Shown piece by piece: positions 45,185 to 55,166 of a DNA stretch of 64,000 nt (the stretch's first letter is position 1; each line of letters begins with the position of its first letter). The position numbers and the translations under genes were made by a program. This DNA comes from Microbispora bryophytorum (GTDB taxonomy: Bacteria; Actinomycetota; Actinomycetes; Streptosporangiales; Streptosporangiaceae), in contig NZ_VIRL01000022.1 of NCBI RefSeq assembly GCF_006874465.1, forward strand, positions 62,001 through 126,000. The letters run 5' to 3'. The notes under the pieces are model-generated. The model did not search any database. It was not told the origin of the DNA and saw only the letters and a program-made list of their open reading frames with translations.

Positions 45185-46135
45185 TCAGTGGCGGCCGAGG
45201 GCCGTGCGGAGGACGTGGATCGCCTGCTCGATGGCGCCGGTCGTGGCGGCGGTCCCGCGCAGGGGGTTGAGCATCATGAAGTCGTGGAGGGTGCCGTTGT
45301 AGCGGACGGTCGTGGTGCGAACGCCGGCCTCGGTGAGCTTGCGTCCGTAGGCCTCGCCCTCGTCGCGCAGCACGTCGTTCTCGTCCACGATGAGGAAGGT
45401 CTCGGGTAGTCCGGCGAGTTCCTCGACCGTCGCCCGCAGCGGCGACGCGGTGATCTGGTCGCGCTTGTCCTTCTCGGGCAGGTAGGCGTCCCAGAACCAC
45501 GCCATGGCCTTGGCCGTGAGGTGCGGCCCGTCGGCGAATTCGCGGTAGCTGTCGGTGTCCTGGCCCGCGTCGGTGACCGGGTAGTACAGCGACTGGTGTA
45601 CGAACGTGACGTCGCCGCGCTGCTTGGCCAGGATGGCCAGGACCGCGGTCATGTTCCCGCCGACGGAGTCCCCGGCGACGGCGAGGCGAGAGCCGTCGAG
45701 GCCCTCGGCGGCGCCGTGCGTGCTGATCCACTGCGCGGTGGCGTACGCCTGCTCGATCGCGACCGGGTAGCGGGCCTCGGGCGAGCGGTCGTACTCGACG
45801 AATACGACCGCGGCGTTCACGCCGACGGCCAGCTCCCGGACGAGCCGGTCATGGGTGCCGGCGTCGCCGAGGATCCAGCCACCGCCGTGGACGTACAGGA
45901 TGGCCGGCAGTTGATCTTCGGCGCCGACCGGCTTGACGATGCGGACCCGCACCTCGCCGGCCTCGGCGGGGACGGTGATCCACTTTTCCTGGACGTCGGG
46001 CTTGTCGATCGGAGCGGCCTGGATGTCGTCGAGCACCTTACGGGCGCGATCGGGCCCGAGCTCGTACAGGAAGGGGGGTTTGGCGGCGGCATCGGCGAAT
46101 TCCTGCGCCGCTGCTTCCAGAACGTGCCTGTTCAT
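45185..46135 (-). CDS. Alpha/beta hydrolase (hormone-sensitive-lipase family)
   Basis: 316 residues. Oxyanion motif YVHGGGWILGD, Ser in GDSVGGN, acid in VDENDVL, His in TLHDFMML. Acts on short-chain acyl esters in related proteins. No signal peptide. First gene of the two-esterase operon. Confidence 0.88.
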   Translation of the reverse strand: MNRHVLEAAAQEFADAAAKPPFLYELGPDRARKVLDDIQAAPIDKPDVQEKWITVPAEAGEVRVRIVKPVGAEDQLPAILYVHGGGWILGDAGTHDRLVRELAVGVNAAVVFVEYDRSPEARYPVAIEQAYATAQWISTHGAAEGLDGSRLAVAGDSVGGNMTAVLAILAKQRGDVTFVHQSLYYPVTDAGQDTDSYREFADGPHLTAKAMAWFWDAYLPEKDKRDQITASPLRATVEELAGLPETFLIVDENDVLRDEGEAYGRKLTEAGVRTTTVRYNGTLHDFMMLNPLRGTAATTGAIEQAIHVLRTALGRH

Positions 46136-46963
46136 AGTGTTGCCTTTCTGTCGTGTCAGTCAGCAAGACAGCGCAGCCACTCGGGTTCGTGACGGGACGC
46201 CACGAAAGTCTTCGCCTGCCCCCGCCCAAGCGGACAAGCAGCGGCGGCGTGCCGAATCAACGAGTGACGTGATGGCATCGACACGCTGCTCGACGCGTAC
46301 CCCGACGTGAACTCGCTGGTCGACGACGTCACGTGGGCGGCCCCAACCGTGGACCACGGTGCCGGCCGCGGCCTTGCAAGGGCGCGATGGAGGGGTCCGA
46401 CAAGCGGCCGTGCTCACAACGGCATCACCGGATGCCGTATGCGAATGGAGCCGAAATCGTCACCGTGAACCTGTTGGAGCGGTCGGCGACGCGAGGCCGG
46501 ACTTCGACCAGGTCGCAGCCTACACAGAAGGAGGCGATGCCGCGGTCACCGTCATCGCGCGCCGGCATTGAAGGAACCCGCCTGGCTATAGGAGGACGAT
46601 CAGGGGCCGTTGCACTGGAAGACCCGCGGCCTGGTCGAGTGGGCGGCGGGACGCTCATTCGTCTGGATCGACGACGAGATCACCCATGCTGATCGTGCCT
46701 GGGTGTCAGCGCACCATGACGCCCAGGCCCACCTTCATCGGGTGGACCCTCGCCGTGGCCTCACGGGCAGTGATTTCGTCGTCATCGCGGATTGGCTGGC
46801 ACGGCTACAGCGGTAATGGTCGCCAATCTGCGTGCGGAATCGCCGCGCTGGAGTTCCAACCAAAACTCCTTCGGCGGGCAAAGTTTTCGTGATGCGGGCA
46901 ACTCATGGGGTGAAACGCCCGTCTATCCAACGGTTATCGTTCACTTTGTAAGGAGTAACCCCC
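46136..46963. other. 828-base region with gene remnants
   Basis: No intact gene. It holds the C-terminal piece of a HAD protein (46592-46816) and, near 46490-46571, the end of an unknown frame (DFDQVAAYTEGGDAAVTVIARR). The RBS AAGGAG at 46949-46954 serves the lipoprotein gene. Confidence 0.5.
46592..46816 (+). pseudogene. C-terminal remnant of a HAD-family hydrolase
   Basis: Frame opens after a stop at 46589-46591 and reads GPLHWKTRGLVEWAAGRSF, then VWIDDEITHADRAWV and VDPRRGLTGSDF, the conserved end of an actinobacterial HAD-domain protein. The N-terminal half with the DxD catalytic motif is not found upstream. Confidence 0.6.
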
Positions 46964-47389
46964 GTGAAAGCCGCATATCTTCTCCCCGTCGCTGCGCTCG
47001 TCACTCTCGCCGCGTGCGGTACGGCCGGGGGCAGTGCCGCGCCCGTGGTGACGGTCACGGCCGCCGAGCCCGCTCCCGCGGTCACCGTGACCGAATCGGC
47101 TTCACCTGCCGTATCCGTGGAAGACGAGACGCCGACGACGTCGGCACGCAAGCCCGTGGTCGCGGAGAAGAAGACCCTCCCCGACGTCGTCGGCATGAAT
47201 CTTCAGGCCGCCCAGGACAGGCTCCAGGCGGCGGGGTTTTATCTCCTCGACGACAAGGACGCCACCGGCCGTGGCAGGTTTCAGGTCTACGACCGCAACT
47301 GGGTGGTGACGCGGCAGAAGCCAGCCGCTGGCCGGAAGGTCTCGACGGACATGCTCATCGTGCTTTACGCCAAGAAGTACGGCGAATAG
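46964..47389 (+). CDS. Secreted lipoprotein with C-terminal PASTA domain
   Basis: 141 residues. Signal peptide MKAAYLLPVAALVTLAAC with lipobox LAAC; a 45-residue Val/Thr/Pro linker; then one PASTA-like domain (LPDVVGMNLQAAQDRLQAAGF ... VTRQKPAAGRKVS). PASTA domains bind peptidoglycan fragments or beta-lactams. GTG start with AAGGAG nine bases upstream. A hairpin terminator follows 13 bases after the stop. Confidence 0.85.
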   Translation: MKAAYLLPVAALVTLAACGTAGGSAAPVVTVTAAEPAPAVTVTESASPAVSVEDETPTTSARKPVVAEKKTLPDVVGMNLQAAQDRLQAAGFYLLDDKDATGRGRFQVYDRNWVVTRQKPAAGRKVSTDMLIVLYAKKYGE

Positions 47390-47401
47390 CCAAAGTGTCC
47401 T

Positions 47402-47423
47402 GCGATGCATGTTTACGCATCGC
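47402..47423 (+). terminator. Terminator hairpin after PASTA lipoprotein
   Basis: GCGATGC-ATGTTTAC-GCATCGC, seven-base perfect stem beginning 13 bases after the stop codon. Confidence 0.55.
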
Positions 47424-47594
47424 GTTGGGCAGGGCATCGGCATTGTTGCTTGATGCCGGTTCTGGGCTGGCTTCCGCGGAGCAGAGGACGGTGAGAGGCG
47501 GATGCACTGGGCCAACTCGCCGGCCTGACCAAGGACGTAGCCACGCTCCCAGCGGTGGAGTGTGTGAGGCTGCTCGTATCCGGAGCGTCGAAGC

Positions 47595-47641
47595 AGCAGC
47601 CCCATCCGCCACCGAATGTAGCCGGTTGCCGGATGGGGCTG
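47595..47641 (-). terminator. Terminator hairpin after the GH39-like gene
   Basis: Perfect 13-base stem (GCAGCCCCATCCG, 47595-47607; 47629-47641) with a 21-base loop, 34 bases downstream of the glycosidase stop on the minus strand. Confidence 0.7.
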
Positions 47642-47674
47642 CCTGAACATACGACCGGGAATGCGGTCCTTGCG

Positions 47675-49915
47675 CTACTTGGCGGCTACCAGGTGGTCGA
47701 GGTTGAACCACCCGGCGTCACCGGAACCGTAGCTGACGCTGATCGTGTTGATACCCGCTGCCAACTGCACCGGAATGGTCGCGTCGGCCCAGGTGTTCCA
47801 GCTCCCGGTGAGCGGAAGTGAGATTTGGTGACGATCTCCGCCGTTCACCGACACCGATGCGCTCCGGGTGCCGGCCGGACCGTCAGGGCCGGCCGAGTAG
47901 CGGAGGTCCAGTGAGTAGGTGCCCGCATCCTGGGCGACGATCTGCTGAGTCACGCTCGGCCCCCGTGTGGTGAAGCATGCGACGAAGCCCGATCCCGTAT
48001 ACCCGGGGTGGTCCGTGGCCAGGCATGCTCCGCCGGACATAGCTCCATCCTCAGCCTCGCAGACGTCCCCTACCTCACAGTGCAGCAACGCGTCGACAGA
48101 GTTCTTCACGGAGATGTCCTGCCCTCGTGCCTTCGTCGTAGCGACCGCCGTGAACCGGTAGTTGCCTTTGGGCAGATCGGCAGAGGTCGTCATCGTGTAT
48201 CGCACAACAGTGCTCTGACCGGAGGCCAGCTTGGGCACGCCTGGGCACGCCGGCGCATGACCGTCCGCGCAGGTGATGGTGATTCCGGGGGCCGGCTCGC
48301 CGTCCGGGTTGTAGGCGGCGAGACTCGTTCGGACGTCGCGATCAATCTCCCCACCGCCGTTGGTGAACGTTACCGGGACCGTGTAGGTGCTCCCAGCATG
48401 CACGGCGGTCGGGGCGTCGAGAGAGATCTCCTGTGGTTCGGTCCAGGACAAATAGACGCCGTAGGCGTCGTGCTGCGACTTGAAGTCGAACGGCACGGTG
48501 ATGGCATTGTTCTCGACCTTGACGTCCTGGCTGAAGACAGCCTGGCGCGTGTACAGGGGTGCCTGCTCAGGGATCCTGTAGACGGTGGCGTGCACGAGAC
48601 CGTCGCGGACCAGCCACGGCGTCGAGGACAGCCCCTTGAACGTCACGGCCATCGGCCCGACGTACGCGCCCTGAATGTCACCGAGCAGCGCCACAGCGCG
48701 CTTCTTCGCGGGGTCCTCGGACGCGGAAATCGCGGTCGACCCGACTTGCTCGGAGGTGGAGACCAGCGTCCCGGTCAGGTCGGCGTAGGTTCGCATCGCC
48801 CACCAGTTCCCGTTGGGCGCCCATCCGCTCGGGGTCTTGGTGAGCAGCCCGGTCAGGTTCGGGATGACGCAGCAACTCCAGTTTCCGCGCATGGCGTTGG
48901 CATAGTTCGACTGAGCCAGTCGGGCGTTGTACCAGGCGGTATCTCCGGCGGTCTGCCGATCCGCGGGCTGGTACTCGTTGGCCGAGAGGGGCCGTTGGGC
49001 GATCCCGTTGGCGTCGAGTGCGTCCGACAGGGACTTGCCGACGGTGACCGGGTCGTCCACGGTCCCCTCGTCGTGGTTGGTGATCTCGTCGGGGACAGTG
49101 TTCGCGGCCTTGACGTGGGCCAGGAAGGCCTGCCATTCATCGGGTCGTCGCTCAGGGGTGTAGGCGAACGACGGGCCGGCGATTGTCGCGGCCGGAGCGA
49201 TGCGCCGGATCTCGCGGTAGGCGCTGTCCCACATCTGGAAGTACTGTTCCGTGTTGACGCCCGGTCTCCAGAAGATGCTGAGGTCGGGCTCGTTCCAGAT
49301 CTCGTAGGTGAACTTCTGGCCGGAAGCCTGGAGCTTGGTCACCGTCGCGTCGATGAACGTGATCCAGTTGCTGCAGTCGCCGTCGGTGCACGGCCACAGG
49401 GTGTTCGCCGGAGCCCCGCCGGTCGAACCGAACACATCGCTGAGCAGGACCTGGTACTCGACCTTCTGACGGGGCGGGCGCTGTAGACGCTTCGCCTCGG
49501 CGATGACCGCGTCGATGTTGCCTTGGGTGCCCGGTCCGAAGGTGTACTTGTCCTTGATCCAGCCGCCCGCATACCAGCCGCCGCTGCGGAAGGCATTGAT
49601 ATTCAGCGGGGCGAGGTATTCGTCGGACGGTTGTAACCCGTCCTGCGTGATGCCATAGAGAATGCCAAGACCCACCCCTTCGGACCGCTTCGTCTTCGCG
49701 GACAGATCGACGTTCAGCTCTTTCACGCTGGAAGAGCTGACGTTCGGGTCTGCCGCGGCAGGGTGCTGGCCGATGACCAGCAAGGCAGCGGTAGTGAACA
49801 GCGCCCCGAGGGCTGCGAGTCCCTTTCTGCCGTTCAGGCCCCGGCCCTGACCGGGGGCCGCAACTGTACCGTCGGGACGCCTGACTGTGACTGAGCGTTT
49901 CGGATGAGCTGACAT
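47675..49915 (-). CDS. Secreted glycoside hydrolase, GH39-like, with C-terminal CBM6/35-like module
   Basis: 746 residues. Signal region GLAALGALFTTAALLVIG after a basic tail. The catalytic barrel shows the clan-A acid/base Glu209 in IWNEPD and a candidate nucleophile Glu314 in SANEYQ, 105 residues apart, as in GH39 xylosidases and iduronidases. A NEW3-like beta domain follows (about 500-600), then from about 620 a CBM6/35-like module (EAEDGAMSGG ... WFNLDHL). ATG 49915 with AAGGA upstream; the frame is open to 50503 but that part contains the operators. Acts outside the cell on a polysaccharide. Confidence 0.8.
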   Translation of the reverse strand: MSAHPKRSVTVRRPDGTVAAPGQGRGLNGRKGLAALGALFTTAALLVIGQHPAAADPNVSSSSVKELNVDLSAKTKRSEGVGLGILYGITQDGLQPSDEYLAPLNINAFRSGGWYAGGWIKDKYTFGPGTQGNIDAVIAEAKRLQRPPRQKVEYQVLLSDVFGSTGGAPANTLWPCTDGDCSNWITFIDATVTKLQASGQKFTYEIWNEPDLSIFWRPGVNTEQYFQMWDSAYREIRRIAPAATIAGPSFAYTPERRPDEWQAFLAHVKAANTVPDEITNHDEGTVDDPVTVGKSLSDALDANGIAQRPLSANEYQPADRQTAGDTAWYNARLAQSNYANAMRGNWSCCVIPNLTGLLTKTPSGWAPNGNWWAMRTYADLTGTLVSTSEQVGSTAISASEDPAKKRAVALLGDIQGAYVGPMAVTFKGLSSTPWLVRDGLVHATVYRIPEQAPLYTRQAVFSQDVKVENNAITVPFDFKSQHDAYGVYLSWTEPQEISLDAPTAVHAGSTYTVPVTFTNGGGEIDRDVRTSLAAYNPDGEPAPGITITCADGHAPACPGVPKLASGQSTVVRYTMTTSADLPKGNYRFTAVATTKARGQDISVKNSVDALLHCEVGDVCEAEDGAMSGGACLATDHPGYTGSGFVACFTTRGPSVTQQIVAQDAGTYSLDLRYSAGPDGPAGTRSASVSVNGGDRHQISLPLTGSWNTWADATIPVQLAAGINTISVSYGSGDAGWFNLDHLVAAK

Positions 49916-50068
49916 TCTTCCTTCTTTCGCGGACGGGCCGACCCGCATCGCGGCCACGGGGTCGCGGTCAGCGCGAGTGCGGAGGCGGGAACGGCGTGCG
50001 GCACGATCCTGCGTGCCCGCCGAGACAAGGATGTGACCATGCGCCTTTCCCGTCGGGGGTGCGTCTGT

Positions 50069-50093
50069 CGAATCGATTCGCCGAATCGATTCG
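50069..50093. promoter_or_regulatory. Two adjacent LacI-family operators
   Basis: CGAATCGATTCG at 50069-50080 and again at 50082-50093, one base apart. Perfect 12-base palindromes of LacI/GalR type. They overlap the predicted transcription start of the glycosidase gene, ideal for repression. Confidence 0.75.
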
Positions 50094-50098
50094 ACTAG

Positions 50099-50128
50099 AC
50101 CATAAGCGCGTGTCGGCGGGATGGTCAA
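50099..50128 (-). promoter_or_regulatory. Putative promoter of the GH39-like gene
   Basis: On the minus strand TTGACC (50123-50128), 18-base spacer, TATGGT (50099-50104). Transcription would begin near 50092, inside the operator pair, and gives a leader of about 175 bases. Confidence 0.55.
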
Positions 50129-50548
50129 GAGCTGGAAATGTCCGTGATTCGCCTTCGCCATGCAGCCGTCATCCGACGCCGTGGACCCAGAATCCGCGCA
50201 GGTCCCAGGGGCCGGGTGCTGTTGTTCGAGGAGGACTCGACGGGGAGGAGCCGAGGTCGGGCGCGGGGTTTCGCCGGTCCTGTGGCGCCCTGAGGGGAGA
50301 TCGGCGGGGCGTCCAGAAGGTGGCGGTGTGGGCTGCCGGCGATCTCCCCGATGTTCGCCCGCTCCCCATCCGCCTCCGCCGGTCCGCGACCATCGGAGGT
50401 CGATCGGTTCACGGCACGCCGCGGTACTGGATTCTGTAACGAGGATGTGTCGTGCGGCGCACGCCTGGGTCGGCATTCTGGGCCGCATCGGGTCTCTTCC
50501 CATCGATCACGCGAAGAACCAGGCCTCTGTTCAGTCGAACCGGCTCGT

Positions 50549-50560
50549 CGAATCGATTCG
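50549..50560. promoter_or_regulatory. Third LacI-family operator
   Basis: The same CGAATCGATTCG, about 460 bases from the pair. Followed by ATTTGGGATATAAA, a possible -10 reading right. May act as a distal site for looping or belong to a lost gene. Confidence 0.6.
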
Positions 50561-50734
50561 ATTTGGGATATAAACAGCAGTGCATGCCTGACGTGAGATC
50601 GGGTCTACCGGGTGGAGAAGCTGGTCGAGCCGTACGGGGAGGACCGGGACCCGTGGTGGATCGGGCATGGCGCCGGGCTGAGCATCGAGGAGCTCACGGT
50701 GGGTCCTCGAATGCCTGATCTCCGACGCCCGCCG

Positions 50735-52144
50735 TCAGCCGGCAATCACCGAAGGGGTGGATCCGGAAAAGGGGATGCGCAGGACGAATCGTGCGCCGCC
50801 CATTGGTGAACAGCCGGCCGTCAGGGTGCCCCGGTGGGCGAGCGCGATGTCGCGTGCGATGGCGAGCCCGAGGCCGCTGCCACCCTGATCCCGGCAGCGA
50901 GCGGCATCCAGCCTGGTGAACCGTTCGAAGATGCGCTCCCTGTCCGCCAATGAGACCCCCACCCCGTCGTCGGAGACGGTCAGCTCGGCCGTGGCGTCGC
51001 GGCGGTGGACTTCGACCTGCACGACATGCTTCGCGTGCCGCTGGGCGTTGTCCAGCAGATTGGTCAACACGCGGGCCATCTGGATCCGGCAGGCTCTGAC
51101 GGTCGTTCCGGTCTCGAGCCGGAGCAGAACGGGAACCAGGTCCATGCGCTGGCCGACCTCCTCCTTGACCAGCTGGGACAGGTCTATCAAATCCCTATCT
51201 GCAGGGATTCCCGCATCCAGGCCTGACAGGAGGAGCAGGTCGCCGATGATTGTCTGCAGCCTGTCGACATCGCGCAACGCCTCGTCAAGGAGCTGGGGAA
51301 GCTCGGTGTCGCATGGATGCAGCTGCGCCTCCTCAAGCAGGACGCGGAGCCCTGCGAGGGGGGTGCGCAGTTCGTGAGAGGCGTCGCTGGTGAACCTGCT
51401 CAGATGGGTGAGAGCCAGCTTGGAACACTCGTTCGCCTTCTCAAGGCGATCGAGGGTGCCGTTGATCGTCCACGCGAGCCGAACGATCTCATCGTTGCCG
51501 GGCGGCACCGGTACGCGGCTGCTGAGGTTGTGGCTGTTGATGCTGCACAGTGTGGCGCGGATGCAGCCGACCGGGCTCAGGAGCCGATCGGCGATCCTCC
51601 AGGTGATGCAGGCGGCCAGCGTGATGAAGACCGCCGCCTCGAGGACCAGCAGCCAAAGTCTCCTCGCGGAGGTGGCGTCCGGGGCGCGCCGTGCCGCGTA
51701 GACGACGGCCGAGTCGGGGGATGAGCTGAGCCGCACCGCTGAGAGGTAGAGGCGCCCCTGGGGAGCCGAGGCCTGGACATCGCGCTCGGGAGTGAGGAGT
51801 GATGGCCACACGTCGGACAACGGCGCGAGCCCGCGGGCCGGGGGCGTCGACATGATGACGCGGTGATCGGGCCCGACGACCTGGATGAGATCGACTCCCG
51901 GGATGTCCGGCCTGATGGGGATACGCGCCGGTCCGGCCCGTACGGCGGCCGCGGTGAGAGTCGCCTGCCGCTCGACGTCGCGCCAGGCGCTGTCGTCCTG
52001 CGTCTGACGTGTCAGGGCCTCCACCCGCACGTAGGCGGGCACGATGAAGAGCGCCAGCAGCACGGTGAGCAGGAGCGTTATCCGCGGCCGTATCGACCGG
52101 AGGAAAACCTTGATGTAACGGTCGGGAAGAGTCAAGACGCGCAA
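50735..52144 (-). CDS. Sensor histidine kinase, orphan
   Basis: 469 residues. Two membrane helices (about 20-40 and 165-185) enclose an extracytoplasmic sensor; then HAMP, HisKA (SDASHELRTPLAGLR, His phosphosite), N-box NLLDNAQRH, G1 DDGVGVS, F-box ERFTRL, G2 GGSGLGLAIA. No response-regulator gene is adjacent; the LuxR gene is divergent and lacks a receiver domain. TTG 52144 is taken because GGAGG lies about six bases upstream. Confidence 0.9.
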   Translation of the reverse strand: MRVLTLPDRYIKVFLRSIRPRITLLLTVLLALFIVPAYVRVEALTRQTQDDSAWRDVERQATLTAAAVRAGPARIPIRPDIPGVDLIQVVGPDHRVIMSTPPARGLAPLSDVWPSLLTPERDVQASAPQGRLYLSAVRLSSSPDSAVVYAARRAPDATSARRLWLLVLEAAVFITLAACITWRIADRLLSPVGCIRATLCSINSHNLSSRVPVPPGNDEIVRLAWTINGTLDRLEKANECSKLALTHLSRFTSDASHELRTPLAGLRVLLEEAQLHPCDTELPQLLDEALRDVDRLQTIIGDLLLLSGLDAGIPADRDLIDLSQLVKEEVGQRMDLVPVLLRLETGTTVRACRIQMARVLTNLLDNAQRHAKHVVQVEVHRRDATAELTVSDDGVGVSLADRERIFERFTRLDAARCRDQGGSGLGLAIARDIALAHRGTLTAGCSPMGGARFVLRIPFSGSTPSVIAG

Positions 52145-52272
52145 AACGGCCTCCTCGCCTCGAAGTCATGGCGCACCGTGGGGACGACGGCATGAGCATT
52201 GTGGGAGCAGGGACTGTGCCGCACATCGCACAACCGGGTGAGGTGGCATGAATAAGCAGGTCAGAGGGGGCG

Positions 52273-55161
52273 GTGCGCTCGTTTCCCAGAGCTGCGTCGT
52301 ACTGTCGGTTCATGGCTGACGCCGGTTCACGCGATTGGGCGCTCGCAGGCAGGCTGGACTCCGACTGGACGTCGTGGCCGGGGTGGCGTGGCCGTGTCCG
52401 CGAGTGGAACCTCGTCGTCCAGGTGCTGAAAGAGGCCCGCGCAGGCCGAGGTGCCGTCCTGCTGGTGGAGGGCCGGGCGGGGATGGGGAAGAGCCGTCTG
52501 CTCGCGGAGGCGGCCCGTGCCGCGGCGCGAGGCGGATTCATGGCCGGCCAGGGCGCGGCGGACGATCTCGATTTCACGCCGCTCGTCCCCCTCAGAACGG
52601 CGGTGCGGGGGATCGCCGGTCTGTATGCAGCCCCACCGATACCGGTCCCGACAACCGTCGACATGCGGCTTTCCATGCTGAAGTGGCTGAGCGAACCGCT
52701 GGAGAGATGTGCCGCACGCGGGCCGGCCCTGGTCACCCTCGACGACCTGCAATGGGCCGACCAGCTGACACTCCTGGCGATCCGGCGGATGGTCCGGGAT
52801 CTGGCCTCCTATCCGCTCGTCTGGATGCTGTCACGCACCTCGGGCAACGGCTCGGTGACACCTCTGGACCGCCTGTACGACGGACTGGAGCGCGACGGCG
52901 CGACCCGCGTCGTGATGGAGGCGTTGGACGAGCAGGCGGTCGCCGAGGTCGCCTCGGACGTTCTGGGCGTCGCGCCCGGACCTGACGTGCTCGCGCTGGC
53001 GGCCCTGACCGAGGGGAACCCTTTCCAGCTCCTGGAGACGCTGGACAGGCTGACCTCCGCAGGCGTGATCGAGGTGCGCGACGGTCAGGCGCGCGTGGTG
53101 CCGGGGCAGCGGCCGGGCGTCCAGACGATCATGCGCGAGTGCATAGACGAGCTTTCCACGCAGACTCGCGAGCTGGTCCAGGTCGCCGCGATCCTGGGCC
53201 GCACGATGACCGTGATCGACCTGGCCGCGATGCTCGGAAAGCCTGCCGGTGACCTCGTGCGGCCGTTGGACGAGGCGATATCGGCAGGCATCCTGCTCGC
53301 CGATGAGGTCCACCTGGCCTTCCGGCACGAGCTGCTGAGACACGCCGTGATCGAGACGCTGGCGCCGCCGATCCGGTTGGCACTGCACCGGGAGGCGGGT
53401 CAGATGTTGCTCGCCGGCCGGGGCTCCGCCGTACCGGCCGCGCCGCACCTCATCAAGAGTGCGCTGCCCGGCGACGTCGAGGCCCTCAGGGGGCTCGACC
53501 GCGCGGCGCGGGAGGTGTTCGCGTTCTCCCCGCAGACCTCGGTCGACCTGTCCATGCGCGCGCTCGAGATCAGCGGTCCGGCCGATCCCGGCCGCTTCGA
53601 CCGTGTGGCGACCGCGGTCCGGGCTCTGGCGGTCACGGGACGGGCACCGGAGGCGATCCTCCTCGCTCAGGAGGCGCTCGACGCGGCGCCGTCCGGCGCG
53701 GCCCTGAGCCTGCGATGCATGCTCGCGTACGCGTTGCTGCTGAGCGGCCGGCCGGCCGCTGCGGTGGCCGAGGCCGAAAGCCTGCTGGCCCTGCCCGATG
53801 TGCCCGCAAAGCTCCGCGGAACCGCCGAATCGGCCCTCTTCGTGGGACTCCTGTCACTCAAGGACTTTTGGAACGGACGGCCGCGCGCGCAAGCCGTCCT
53901 GGCCGATTCGGCGCAGTGCGGCGACACCGCGCTGGTCGGCGCCCATATGCTGCTCGCGCAGTGCGCCCTGGTCGACGGGAAGGTTCACGACTCCTTCGGC
54001 CATCTTCAGGAGGCGGTGCGGATCACGACGACGGGTTCGGTGGAGGCGTGCGAACGGCCGTACCCCCTCATGCTGCTGAGCATGAACTACAAGTTCACCG
54101 GGCAGTTCGAGGCGGCCGAACGGACCGCCCGAGTCCTCACGGAAGAGATCGAGCGGCTGGGTCAGACCGCGCAGGCCGCCCAGCCGGCGTTCTTCCGCAG
54201 CTGCCTGGACCTGGCTTGCGGCCGGCTCGACGACGCGGCGGCCGAGGCGCAGGAAGGGCTGACGATCAGTGAGGAGCTGGGTGGTCACGGATCCGACCTC
54301 GCAGGGCTCTGCGTGCTGGCGCTCGTGTCCGTGCGGCGCGGCGACCTCGAGTCCGCGGCCCGGTACATGGGTGGCTACCGAGGCAAGCGGGAGATCATGT
54401 ACAGCGCTGCCTGGGGGAGGTGGATCCAGGCGGTGGTCGTGGAGGCCTCGGGAGACCCTGAAGGTGCGATGGACCTCCTCCGATTCGCCTACACCGATGT
54501 GCGGGAAAGGCGCTGGACGCTGATTTTGGAGCCCCTCGCCGCCGCCTGGATGACCAGGGTGGCACTGGCCACCGGGAACCGGCCCTTCGCGGAGAAGGTT
54601 ATCGGCACCGCCGAGTCGCTGGCACGGGAGAACCGCGAGTTCCCGGTGCTCGCCGTCGCGGCGGCGCATGCTCGCGGCGTCCTCCGCTCCGACGTGGACG
54701 CCCTGGCCCACGCCGCCGCCGGTCACCCCGACCCGTGGGGCCGTTCCTCGGCTGCCGAAGACCTCGGTGTCGTGCTGACCGCTGATCCCCGCGAGACGTC
54801 CCGAGCCGTTTCCCACCTGGAGCAGGCGCTCCACGGCTACGAGAGCACCGGCGCCCTGCGCGACGCGGCCCGGATCCGGGCCCGGCTGCGGGAGCTGGGC
54901 GTCCGCCGCCGGCACTGGACGCGTGCCGAGCGTCCGGCCTCGGGGTGGGACAGCCTGACCGACACCGAACACGCCGTCGCGGCACTGATCGCCAAGGGGT
55001 TGACGAACCGGCAGGCGGCGGCGCAGATGTTCCTCTCCCCCCACACGGTGTCCACACACCTCCGCCACGTCTTCACCAAGCTCGGCATCGCGTCCCGGGT
55101 GGAGCTCGCCCGCCTCGTCGCCGAGCGGGAGAGGGCCGGCTCGGCGGGCGACGACGCGTAG
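52273..55161 (+). CDS. Large LuxR family (LAL) ATP-binding regulator
   Basis: 962 residues. N-terminal AAA/STAND ATPase with Walker A GRAGMGKS and Walker B LVTLDDLQWAD, a long helical TPR-like middle, and C-terminal LuxR helix-turn-helix LTDTEHAVAALIAKGLTNRQ ... SPHTVSTHLRHVFTKLGI. LAL regulators activate catabolic or antibiotic genes. Start: GTG 52273 with a G-rich RBS, or ATG 52312 which gives 949 residues. Divergent from the histidine kinase with 128 bases between. Confidence 0.9.
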   Translation: MRSFPRAASYCRFMADAGSRDWALAGRLDSDWTSWPGWRGRVREWNLVVQVLKEARAGRGAVLLVEGRAGMGKSRLLAEAARAAARGGFMAGQGAADDLDFTPLVPLRTAVRGIAGLYAAPPIPVPTTVDMRLSMLKWLSEPLERCAARGPALVTLDDLQWADQLTLLAIRRMVRDLASYPLVWMLSRTSGNGSVTPLDRLYDGLERDGATRVVMEALDEQAVAEVASDVLGVAPGPDVLALAALTEGNPFQLLETLDRLTSAGVIEVRDGQARVVPGQRPGVQTIMRECIDELSTQTRELVQVAAILGRTMTVIDLAAMLGKPAGDLVRPLDEAISAGILLADEVHLAFRHELLRHAVIETLAPPIRLALHREAGQMLLAGRGSAVPAAPHLIKSALPGDVEALRGLDRAAREVFAFSPQTSVDLSMRALEISGPADPGRFDRVATAVRALAVTGRAPEAILLAQEALDAAPSGAALSLRCMLAYALLLSGRPAAAVAEAESLLALPDVPAKLRGTAESALFVGLLSLKDFWNGRPRAQAVLADSAQCGDTALVGAHMLLAQCALVDGKVHDSFGHLQEAVRITTTGSVEACERPYPLMLLSMNYKFTGQFEAAERTARVLTEEIERLGQTAQAAQPAFFRSCLDLACGRLDDAAAEAQEGLTISEELGGHGSDLAGLCVLALVSVRRGDLESAARYMGGYRGKREIMYSAAWGRWIQAVVVEASGDPEGAMDLLRFAYTDVRERRWTLILEPLAAAWMTRVALATGNRPFAEKVIGTAESLARENREFPVLAVAAAHARGVLRSDVDALAHAAAGHPDPWGRSSAAEDLGVVLTADPRETSRAVSHLEQALHGYESTGALRDAARIRARLRELGVRRRHWTRAERPASGWDSLTDTEHAVAALIAKGLTNRQAAAQMFLSPHTVSTHLRHVFTKLGIASRVELARLVAERERAGSAGDDA

Positions 55162-55166
55162 CGCCG

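Larger units (their letters stand above)
49916..50734. other. 819-base regulatory/intergenic region
   Basis: Contains the promoter and three LacI-type operators of the glycosidase gene. Near 50612-50718 a short rightward frame (VEKLVEPYGEDRDPWWIGHG) after the third operator may be the start of a lost LacI-controlled gene. No intact gene seen. Confidence 0.5.
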
